Made by a program: the position numbers and the translations under genes. 43,370 nt of DNA from positions 1-43,370 of the forward strand of contig JAWQRO010000312.1 of assembly GCA_033557835.1 (NCBI GenBank). Direction: 5' to 3'. The notes under the pieces are model-generated. The model had not been told where the DNA came from and made no database searches. It saw only the letters and a list, made by a program, of their open reading frames with translations. Positions 1 to 11,900 of this stretch are shown here, piece after piece. The stretch comes from Helochares maculicollis (taxonomy: Eukaryota > Arthropoda > Insecta > Coleoptera > Hydrophilidae). How positions within the stretch are numbered: the stretch's first letter is position 1; every line of letters starts with the position of its first letter.

Positions 1-2522
1 TATATATATCTAACAATTACTTATGGCTTAGTATTTTGAATTTTGTTATAAGTTTTATTAAAAGAATGCATTTTAAAATGTTCAGAAGGTTATTTGCTGG
101 TTTTAACGACTCCATCAATTTTGTCTCAGACATTTTAATTTTTGCTTGTTTATTTGTCATCACAATTTTAATTTTGGCTTAACATTCTCAATTATTTTCT
201 TTTTATTGTAGTTATTTCCTGTATTCTACAATTATTTTTTTAAGACTGTAATATTTCAGGGATTGCAAATATTTTCCTTAGCTTCACATTTACTTCGTTA
301 GGTACTTGAATTGTTCCATTTATATAAGTAGAAACTTAAGATTTTGAATCATTATTGACGAAAAATTCACTGCCAAAGAATCAAATGAATGTTATTGTTT
401 GTCTCAGATTCAGTATGTTAAAATAATTATTTTTTACATTTTCTCTTCTCGACCGAGTTTGAATGTTTCTTTAGCAATTTATAAAATTGCTGACAACACA
501 TTTCAAAACATAATATTGAGATCAATGCAGATGCATTCAGTCTCTAATATATTAAAAATGGGCCTGTCAATGCATCCAAATCATTTTAAATTTAGCATAT
601 TTTTATAATTATTCAATTTATCAGCCTCTGTGCAATGTCGGATGAAATTTTCCAGGAAAATTCTTATATTTTTTTAAAGCCAGACAATATAAAGACACGA
701 AAAACTTGCTTCGACTTTAAATCTCTAACCTCTACTTTAAATTTCTATGGAATCAAAGTAAAATATCATGACTAATAAGAAGGCAAATCTATTAGAATAG
801 AATAATATCAACAAATTTTATTTGTTTGAACAATAGAACTCATTTGTCTCTGGCAATCATAGCCACTTTTTAAATCCCACCAGAAACTTGTGCCATGATC
901 TCATTAGTATACAAATCCTATATTAAGAATGAGCATATCTTCACCACTATATTACTGTACATTGCTGTAAATAAGTTCTCAAGGAACAATAATACTTTGG
1001 TAAAAAATTTGATCAATGTGGTTAACACTACTGAAGTTATCTTAAAATTCATAAAAAGCCTCAATGTTATGCTATAAGAAACATTATACGGCAAGATTAT
1101 ATCTTATTTTTAAATCTCTCAATCCTATCTTACATAACTAAACAAATTTAACAGGCTAACGGTGATTTAAATGATGTTTTTTCCAAGCGAATAAATTATA
1201 TTCACCAATTATTACAGTACAGCAAATACAGATTCATTAATGTTGGTAAAACATGTTGTTTTTCTCACTAGGTTCTAATGGTTTTAGGATCATAAATCTG
1301 AATTTATCACCTTGCAAAAGTCGATTGTTTTGCTAATACAGCCATGTTCTGAAAATAATCTGCTTGTATGTCAAATAATCCGAAAACTAGGTTCATTTGA
1401 AAATACTATCTATAAATTAAATCAAATTATAATATGATTACCAATATCTTATTTTTCTAAAATGGTTGTACCATATAATCTATGCTACTCAAATTTGAAG
1501 AGCCTGCACTAAAAGATTAAATCTAGCGTTATCATAAACCTTAGTATACTATATGTATATAGATGTGTAATAAGTGTGCATGTAAATACATCTAAATCTT
1601 ACTCCCTCCGTCCAAAATACAAATCGATTATTGAGAAACATTTATGAGGCATTCAGGTCATTTCAACTGAGATTATGTCTTTCTGGTGTTCATAAGCCAC
1701 AAAATAAAAGTTTATAGAAACTGGAAGCCCACCAAATCTTTGTGAAATGTCTTTTTTCTGCACTCTGCATTTGGTATGTCCAATTATTTTCATGGCTTCT
1801 ACCATACAATATAGGTAAGAAACGAATATTTACTGTAAGAATTCAATTCAGAAAAAGCGGTTTTGAAAATAGACTAATTTAAAAGTATTGCAAACCGACT
1901 GTTGCTAAAATGGCTAGATTGCATCGAAAAAGCCTAAATTTAAGATGCTAGTATGATAACTATTGGCTGGCTGGCAAATTTTGATTTTGAATCGAATCCT
2001 ACTTAAAGCTTCGTAAAGTCAATGTTATCAGAAAAAATGAGTGGATGTTGCATTATTTTATTGAATAGAAATTACTTTATGAAAAATCTTTTATTTTTGA
2101 GGGTTCTGTGCGGTTCCTAATAGTTTTCATGTGCCTCAGCTGTTTTGTTGATAAAACCTTTTCTTTTTACATCATACATGTCGATAAATTCAAATGCTTC
2201 TATAATTTAGTCTTTAATAGTTAGTACATCAGTCATCAATATTGCGATTTTATTGAATTTATTGACTGTCATATTTCACGACTGATTTTTCCCAACATAT
2301 TTTTCATATCTTCTGTTAGTTTCTTAAGCTGGTACCTGGTCTTGAAAATTCATATTTTTGACTAAAACCATCAATTTTAAGTAAAACTATAAAACTGCTT
2401 AATTTCTGTCAAAAACTTTACCTATAAGTAATGGTATTAAGTGCTTCCTAACTTTCTAAAAACATCGATATCAAACTCTGGTTTGAGGGAGAAGGATTTT
2501 AGGTGCGCTCAAGAAAACTTAC
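1..2522. other. AT-rich non-coding stretch, probably dynein intron
   Basis: No coding frame is convincing on either strand. The short frames at 399-608 and 895-1077 have no recognisable composition or motif. Since exon 26 ends in a strong donor at 2780, this is expected to be intron leading to the missing terminal exon. A CTCCCTCCGTCC motif near 1603 resembles transposon ends. Confidence 0.5.
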
Positions 2523-2780
2523 CTTGATCACAATACTGAATTCCTCAATTTCTTGCACTTGCTGCATGTAATATCAATCACTCATATATTTTTATGTATT
2601 AATAGATATTGTATTGCCTAAATTCTATGATTTCTAATGTTTATATTCTCTTATGTTAGAATTATTGAGTTTTGGTATTATTTGATTTTAGTAATAATTA
2701 ATTTTTATCAGTATTTTTTATTTTCAGTATTGTCTGCCGGTTTGGAGAAAACCTCATTTGTCGTATTGCTTAAGACTTAC

Positions 2781-2991
2781 CTTGCAGTACATTCCAATTT
2801 CCGGCTCGTGGTCAACATCTGTTTCGTAATGAGTCGTGTAAAACTCAAAGTGTATCAAATCGATGGCCAAATGCTCTCTTCTGGAAAAATTTTGCAGGAC
2901 GCCCGTTAGGAATGACTGAGTAAAATAAAATCCCGATAGCCAAAATACCATCGGTGGACCATGGTCAATCCAATCTTGGAAGCATTTCAAT
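2781..2991 (-). CDS. Dynein heavy chain exon 26 (C-terminal domain, last recognised exon)
   Basis: Residues 3386-3456. The acceptor is ctttatttcag|ATTGAA and the donor is TGCAAG|GTAAGT. Reads FQDWIDHGPPMVFWLSGFYF and TQSFLTGVLQNFSRR, then HFEFYTTHYETDVDHEPEIG and MYCK. The next residues in the family are usually a GLFLEGARW-like segment. I cannot find that coding sequence between 2780 and 1, so the 3' end of the gene probably lies beyond the left edge. Confidence 0.95.
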
Positions 2992-5900
2992 CTGAAATAA
3001 AGAAATACCAAATGATGATCCTTACAATGAAGCCCTTTTGTCTCTTGTTAATCATAGCAAGTGAACATTTTCACAATCCCACTGCAATTTACGGTTGAAA
3101 TTCAAAATGCAAAGCATTGCATCTAAATGCTTTAAGTTTTTTGTCATTTATTTTTGCCAGCTGAGAAAAACTGTTGTACTATAAAGAAAAAGAGTTTTCA
3201 AATCAAGATCGAGTTGCAATTGGCCAGTTATTGACATTCTCATAGAGCTGCTGGTAAGAGAACGGCTCAAAATATCAGAAGGGTTGAGAAAAAATGAAAA
3301 CAGAGAGGAAACGCTGACATCCTAGAACAACGAATGCCAGAAGATCAGAAGTAGGTCTTGGACATCGACTGTCATTCCGAATGTAGTAGATTGGATCGCA
3401 GATAAGAAGGATGACCTTAACCATTATTTTATCCATTTGCTGACAGGACATGATTGTTTCGGCAGCTACTTTCTAAGATTTGAATTCAAATAAAACGATT
3501 TATGGTGGTGGTGTCATAAGGCCGAATCACCAGACCATACACCATTTGACTGCCCAGGATTTGAGGAGTTAAGGGCAAACAGATGAGATAGACTACGAGC
3601 CGAGTTGAACACTGAAAACTGAGCTGACACTATGTGAGCCTCAAAAGAAAACTAGAACAAAATCACTGACGGTATGACCGAGGGCCAAGCTAAGTGAAGA
3701 ACGATCTAGAGAGGCAACAGAAGCACTTAATCCTCAAGGGCATACCCAAAACAGATAAAGACAAAAAGAAGCCTCCACAACTCAAAAGAAACAAAATGAT
3801 AGCGGAAACATGGAAAGAAAAAAAAGAAGAGGACTCGGTGAAAAACGACCAAAAAACTGGACAAGAAACTGAGAAGTGAAAAAACAACCCCACACATAAC
3901 TACGATGAAAAGCCAAAAACGCCTCTAACTGATCGAGATAAAATCACATTTGTCTTTGGAGGAACATACTATCCAAGCGGAGAGCGTGCGACTTCGAGAA
4001 CACCAACTGAAAACTGTACAAAAGAGGTGAATCCTAAGTAGATCTACCAAGACTTAGAAAGGAACCTTAAACTATCCCGGTTGGAAAACTAGAGCAATCT
4101 GATCACTGCCCTAAGGATGGTGGTCAATCATTTACACCCTAAGGGAAAGTCCATCACATTCCCTACAGTAGTGGCTGCAGATAGGATGCTGCTAAGATGC
4201 ACAGGACTTCCAACGCATCCCGAAGAGCTGAAGCAACTCCTAAATGAAGCCTACACAAGGAGAGGCAAAACACTAAATATAGATAATCTCTATATCGACT
4301 TCGTGAGACAAAACAATCGAAGAAATAAGAACAAAAAAAAGAACAGATATAAGAGAAAAGGCGAAACACTAAATATAGATAATCTCTATATCGACTTCGT
4401 GAGACAAAACAATCGAAGAAATAAGAACAAAAAAAAAGAACAGATATAAGAGAAAAAAAGAAAAAAGCAAATGATACCAGGACATGCCAATATCTATTAC
4501 ACGACCTTGCGACCACCTATGTTGAAATAATGCTGGAGTAGTTCCCACGAAGAAAAATTATCGCTTAGGTCACAACCGGGAGAACAACCGATAAACACAT
4601 TCCGGTTGTTCCACGAAAAGTTGAAGGTTTTAAGTGGGTAATCCGTTTCTGAAAAGAAGCAGCAAATCACACACACCCTCTGGCACTATGCCAAGGCAGC
4701 CTATAAAAGATTTTCCACCAACAAACAAACATTTATTGATCAAGCAAAATAAAAACCGAGGTACCACCACATACAGGATTTGGTTCCAGAGATAATAGTT
4801 GTGAAGATGATTCTGATATGAGCATTGATTCTTTGAAACAACAAAACTGTGGTCGTAACTGTAAAGATTATGAAAACAAACTTTTGGAAATGTCCTCTTA
4901 GGCGAATAGGTCACATAAAATCGGCATTGATGTTTCCAAATCTATTTTATTTTGTATTTTGAAAAATAAACTTGCACCAAACAAGTTTCAATCACTGTCG
5001 AACCATTTCTTGAAGAAACGAATAAACAATGAGTAGAATTTTATCCGTCAAACTTACTTCCAGATGTAAATTTTAAGGATTTCATGGTTTATATTAATTA
5101 AATATTGTTTGATTTGAAAATTCACCCAAAATCAGGCAACTCCGCAATAAAAAAAATTAGTATATGGTCATTTGTTTTATATAAGCTAGCCCAATGAACA
5201 AAGAGATACAGAAAATGCTTTTTGACAATGCCCCCAATTCGCCAAAAGTGACAAAGAGAATTTCAGGCGTTACATAGTATTGATTCAGTAAAACCATATC
5301 TTAAAAATGACGATTCTCAATTAGTGGAGAAGGATTTTCGCAACAGAAAATGTTAGATAAGCCATTTAATTGTCCAAGCTTGGGACTTTTCAACTCAATT
5401 CAGTATTTGCAACATTAAGCCTCTTACTATACTGATAGAAGCGATAAACACAGGTTTTAACAATATTGTTTCCTTTATTTCAGCTAGGTTCGCTAGAAAC
5501 AAGAAAGGTTTCATTTTATTTAAACTCGCTCATATTAGGAAAGAGCAATTTTCTAGGCAGGAAATTCAACCAATACTAATCAATAATAGTCATATTTGTA
5601 GTTGATATTCTGGTTTGAATTACTTCTTTAATAATAAATGTTGCGTTTGTAGCCTAACACCTACCTAAGGATCAAATCAGCGACATAAGATCCAAGAGGC
5701 TTCAAGCTTGGATAGCTCTTGCTCATCCAAACATTCGGCACCCTTCCTATAATCAAAGCGGTGTTCACTTCCTCCAACTCGCTGGACATAACGACCAAGC
5801 CTTTAACGGCCTTAATCATATCTGCAAGGGTCCTCTTCACGACGGATATCAACCTATTGAAACGAATCAGCTCCTGCCGCAAAACTGTATTCATGGAATT

Positions 5901-8900
5901 CGTGTACATGACTGGATATTTCTCACTGACAAACAAAATGTTGAAAGTATTCGGAACTTTAGTCAAAATATCATTAGCTAAGTCGATGACCATGGTGTCC
6001 GTATCACCACCTCCACCCCCCGCTGAAATCTGTGTCTGCGTTGCCAGCACCCCGTTCAAAAACAAAGCCGTTTCTTGATTGTCCTTCGTAATGTCAGCGT
6101 TTTCGTGAAGACCAAACACTTCCGGTAAAGGAATCAGAGGCAAGCCTCTGAGATACTTCAGAACGCCTTCCCAACTAGTTTCATCCGGAACGAAATACAA
6201 ACCGCTCGGAGAAAATTTGTAGCTGAAACCCAAACAGAATTAGTCGTTAGAAACTGACCAGTCGATCAAATTACTTCTTAATATTTAAAATGTCAGGCGT
6301 GTAGAAAATGGACAGCAGAGAATTCAGTAGCCTTCGGTCCTTATCGTCGGTGACCCTGCCTCCGTAGTTGCATTCGCCAGCTAAATACGTAATGGCAGTA
6401 AATGGCACCTCTTTGTAATCAGTTAAGAACATCTGCAGTTGCAGGACACATATTCTCAAATCAGATTCGTTGAACTCATACGGGATGTTCCAGCCCAATG
6501 GGCCAAACTTGCGTCTTTCTTGGACTAAAGCGTGAAAGAAACACAGTCCAAGTAACATCACTTGGAACTCTTTCTTGATAGGGCAAGAGGAGTAGAAATC
6601 TGGAGAAGAGATGGGGTCGGAAGAGTAAGATCGAATGAGGTTTTGTCTGAGCCCTTTCGGGGCCTCGTTGGTCATCTTGACTCCATTTTGCAGGATAGCC
6701 ACAGGGAACGCAGTGCTTGGGTAGCTCGTCAGCCATAGTCTAAACTCTAAATTGGTGACATCCGGCACGATGACTTCATCGCAAATTCTATCGAGCTCTC
6801 GCATCCAGCTTTCGGCCAAGTGGCAATTTTGGAGGATGACCCATTGGCCAGTTTGTATGGCTGTGTCTATCATGCCCGCTGCTATTGGACCCTGAAAAGA
6901 ATGATTAATTTGAACGAGCAGTTATCACACAACATCATAATTCCCAACCTATATTACAAAATTATTTTAAATCTAATTATCTAATTCATTATAATTAAGC
7001 TCTCCTAAATTTTAAAATACAATTACTTTTGTACTTTGGATCTCAAGGTTAAGACATTTTAAACCGCATATTTTGTATTAAGTTATGTTTTAATTCTAAT
7101 ATAATGTTTAGATAATATAATTGAAACCGATAAATGTCTTCATAGTATACGTTTTAGCTTTGCTTTCAAACTTGAAAGTCGCATTAATGCACTTTTATTT
7201 TAAAGTTGAGTTATTATAAGTGAGATTATTTTTCTAATGCAGAGTTGATTTTTCCTTTTTACATTCCCGTATACTAGATGAAGTATAGTAAAGGGAAGGT
7301 ATTGGAATCATGAAAAAATTCGACCTCAAGATTTTGACAGATCTCCCCGTTTTGAGTGCCCCTGAATCCATTTTCACCAATGTTGGCATGTTGTTTGTGT
7401 GTGTGTTTGTGTATGTAAACACGATAGCGATCAGACCGTATGAGCTAGAGCAATGAAATTTGTCATACGACCATTATCGCAAAAACTTAGATCTGTATCA
7501 ACTTTTGAGACATGTTGGATCACCGGGAGTACCCGTTTACCTACATAGTTTTGAAATGATTCCAAAGAAACTAGTCTTTAAAATTAAGCTATCGGAATGA
7601 AATTTCGTACACATCTTAAATATCGCAAAAACCTGATAGCTACAAATTGTCAACATGATCGGAGCATCGGAGGTGCTATTTGTATAATTTTAAAAATTCC
7701 AATTTTAGTAGGCCTTGGAATAAAAAAAATTATAAAAATATTACAAAATGCTTGGCATAAAAAATATAGCAATAACAAATAGTTCCGTGTAAATTTAAAA
7801 ACCGGAAGTGGGACTTTACCGTCATAAATTTCATTTTTTAATTATGAATTTATGTTCTAAAATTGGACTCTTCCTTTAATTATGAATTCACATTAAAATT
7901 CATAAAAAATTCAAGCCTTCGCAAAGGGTTTTACAAGCGTTCCATAGTGCAGACTAGTGAATAGTATATATTTTTTTTTACACACAAAGTATTGTACAAT
8001 ACATAAAGGAATATTAAAAATATTCCGATGATACATATGTACTGAAAAAGAATTGAATATTCCTTATGAATATATTAATGTGTTGAAAATAAATATTGAA
8101 ATATATGTAAATTATGAGTATTAATACTTTTACTTTTAGTTTTGAAACTCATGTAAGTGTTTGTAATTTTATTATTATTAATGGCAGGTACTTTTATGTC
8201 GTACATATATTTATACGGGAATGTTGAGTGGAGACGTTCCAGATTTTTTTAATAAAGTTTACAGATCTAGACTCAATACAATTAAAATTAGTCCTATAAA
8301 CCAAATAATTTGTTACCAGATTTACATTCTAACCAGAAATTTAGGTCATGGAAGATATTTTTCACTGAATCACTTAGAACTCTAATTTTTAAATCCTTAT
8401 TGAAGATCATTGATTGAAATGTGTAAAGGAGCATTTTAACACTTTATTCTGGCACTTTTTTATAAGTTGTATGTTTGAGTTACCAAAACATAGTCGGACA
8501 TAAATAAAGAAAATTGTTTTTGTGAATTGTACCACTTATAAAGCTTTTCAACTTCTCAGGTGATACTCACTGTATTTGTGAATCAGTACTATTGATTATT
8601 TCGATTGAAACTATTATTATCTCAACCATAGCTCTGCAATTAAAATTGTCTTGAATATGTTGTATATTTTAGCTTTATAGGAAGAAATAAAGAGATTAGG
8701 GAATAAACTCAGGTATTATTTCAAAGTCCAGTTTGAATTTTCGTTGGCACTTGTTGATTTTCAGTGCATCTTCATACATATCACAACTTTTTTGCTGCAA
8801 CTATTGCATTAAAATTTGAATAGACATTGAAGTATTTGTAAATTATGAATATTAAAGCTTTTGCTTTTAGTATTGAAACTCATGTAAGTGTTTGTAGTTT

Positions 8901-11900
8901 TATAATTATTAATGGCAGGTACTTTTATGTCGCTCATATAATTATACGGGAGTGTTGAGTGAAGACACTCCAGATTTTTTATTTCTAACAATGTATATCG
9001 TGTGTAATGAAGAAGACAGAAACTTTCCAGGAGCATTAGTGCATAGTGGTAAATTAAAAGCATTAACTAGATTTTAGCTGTTATTCGATTTTTATGGCTG
9101 TATCCATTAAAGCTGCTGTTATTAGGTCCTAAACAGAGTTATTGGCTTGAACAGCAGTCAGCCACCAATGTAACATTTTAATGCATGTAAAATTTATGAT
9201 AATATAATAACTACAAAATTATTTTGATGTACAAATTTTTGCAGCATGAGCTAGCTAATTTTTAGTTTAAAAAGTTAAAATTGGAACTAACGTCTTCGTT
9301 TACTAATCATTAAATTACATGACTAAACCTCACAAAAATGCTCTTAAATTTACCTAACGGTAAGATTCAGTATATTACAGATATTTAGATGTTTTGAAAA
9401 TTAGTTGGTATTATATTTTATTATTAGGAGTACAAATTAGTTTCCGCCGTTTTAAGGAAGGTGTCGCGGGGCGCGGCTTTCATTAGAATTTGCAGATGAT
9501 AACCGGCTTAAAAATTAGTCTGTTCGTTCTAAAATAACATAACCTTACTATATTAGTGACTCCTTGCTAGTAAAATATAGTTTTCTTGAGCTGAAAATTT
9601 CTAAATTTGAAGCAAATAAAAGTCATTTGCGGGAACTTTTAATTTATCTCTTTAATTTAAAATATTCTGCAGCTGAGGCGCATCGATTGCTCGTAGAAGC
9701 ATATAATGAAGCTGCTTTGAGTGAGAGAACGTGTCAGGAGTGGTTTCAAAAGTTTAAAAACGGTGGTTTTGATGTAGAAGACAAAGACCGCAGTGGAAGG
9801 CCTAAAATTTACGAAGATGCAGAATTAGAAGAACTATTGGAGGTAGATTCGTCTCAAACACAGAAGGAACTTGCTCTCACATTAGAAGTCACTCAGCAAG
9901 CAGTTTCACATCGTTTAAAATCATTAGGAATGATTCGTAAACAAGGAAATTGGGCTCCATACGAATTGAAGCCACGAGATATTGAACGCCGATTATGCAT
10001 GAGTGAAATGCTGCTATCCAGACATAAAAAAAGGTTTTTTACATCGAATCGTCACCAGGGATGAGAAATGGATACATTACCACAACCTAAAAAGAAGAAA
10101 ATCATGGGGAAAATCTGGCCACGCGTCAACATCCACAGCAAAACCGAACATTCACGAAAAAAAACTCATGCTGTGTATATGGTGGCATCAGCTGGGTGTG
10201 GTGTATTACGAGTTGCTTAATCCGAGCGAAACAATCACTCGAACTCTCTACCGAACACAATTGATGAGTTTGAGCCGTGCTCTAAAGGAAAAACGCATCA
10301 ATACTATTCTAGACACGACAAAATAATTCTACTCCATGATAATGCTCGTCCGCATGTAGCGGTTCCGATGAAAAACTATTTGACAACACTTGATTGGGAA
10401 GTGTTACCCCACCCGCCGTATTCACCAGACATAGCGCCATCCGACTATTATCTGTTCCGGTCAATGGCACATGCTCTGCCGGAGCAGCGGTTCACAACAT
10501 ATAAAGATACGAAAGATTGGGTTGATACGTGGATAGCCTGAAAAGATAAGGAGTTCTTCAGATGTGGAATCCGAATGCTGTCTGAGAGATGGGAATAAGT
10601 GGTTGCTAGTGATGAACAATACTTTGAATAAACTACCGTTCTGTTACAATAAATTTTCAATTTTTTATAAAAAACGGTGGAAACTTATTTGTACTCCTTA
10701 TACAATAACTAGAAATGTCATAAAGTTTGTATGACTATATCTATTAAGCATGGTATTTGAGTCTTAGGCTGAATTAGAACCTTAAAGAACAACTAGATTA
10801 CGATATAATATTGTTAAGCGTTCGGGAATTTTCGTTGCCAAATTTAATAAAACAGATGATTTTTTTTAGAATATCTGCGGCAAAACAACGCGCTAATATG
10901 TTTTCGCTTGTTCAAATCCTGATATATTCAACTTTCCGGAAAGTCGATTTTGTAACTACGTTCTCCAGGGTTCGCAACAAAAAGTAAAAATCACAAGAAA
11001 TATGCTCTATAGAGCCCAGAGTGCCTATCGAGTTTCAATATTTTAAAATTTATGAAATAATACTTTTGTAGCGAAGCTGGCCATCGCTGCTAGGAACAAA
11101 ATGCAGTCTTGTGTTTTAACGGATTTAGCACCAATAAATCATACTAACATTAATAAAAAAATAGCAGTCGTCAACATTACCAATATTTGAGTTAACGTAC
11201 AGTAAACCCTTGTCAGGTCAGGAAAGACCCTCTGTATAAGAAGATCCGAAAAGGACAGCAAGAAAACTCAATTCAAGTATCGGACAGAGAGGGTCAGTAG
11301 AGCATTAGGCAAATTAGTGCAAAATAAACAAATAAATAAATGTAAATAGTAAATATTGTAAATAATGCAAATAGACAGTAGTACTACAAGCAAATAAATA
11401 AGATTGCTTCTCTAGTAGTAACGTACAGTAAACTCTTGCCAGGTCAGCAAAGCCACTCTGCATAAGAAGATCCGAAGAGGACAGCAAGATGACTCAATTC
11501 AAGTATCGGACAGAGAGGGTCAGTAGAGCATTAGGCAAATTAACGCAAAATAAACAAATAAATAAATGTAAATAGTAAATATTGTAAATAATGCAAATAG
11601 ACAGTAGTACTAAAAGCAAATAAATAAGAATGCTTCTCTAGTAGTAACGTACAGTAAACTCTTGCCAGGTCAGGAAAGCCTCTCTGCATAAGAAGATCCG
11701 AAGAGGACATCAAGATGACTCAATTCAAGTATCGGGCCGAGAGGGTTAGTAGAGCATTAGACAAATTAGTGCAAAATAAACATATAAATAAATGTAAATA
11801 GTAACTATTGTAAATAATGCAAATAGACAGTAGTACTACAAGCAAATAAATAAGAATGCTTCTCTAGTAGTCGGCATAAAATTTTTGACTTTAAAGGGTC

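Noticed and set aside
399..1077. Open frames of 60-69 codons on the plus strand
   Set aside because: Low-complexity content, no motif, and length expected by chance in AT-rich DNA.
1..2522. Search for the terminal dynein exon (GLFLEGARW-type and HWINRGV-type text)
   Set aside because: No minus-strand frame in this interval gives these residues, so I did not call a 3' end or polyadenylation site.
2637..2909. 90-codon plus-strand frame
   Set aside because: Overlaps dynein exon 26 in antisense; hydrophobic start is AT-rich intron translation.
4163..4516. 117-codon minus-strand frame with Phe/Cys-rich repeats
   Set aside because: Antisense reading of the A-rich 96-bp duplication; composition is an artefact.
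5719..6078. 119-codon plus-strand frame
   Set aside because: Antisense shadow of dynein exon 25, whose minus-strand reading has clear family motifs.
11193..11870. Regular repeats considered as a CRISPR array
   Set aside because: Units are 226 bp, directly adjacent and without unique spacers; context is an animal-like intron.
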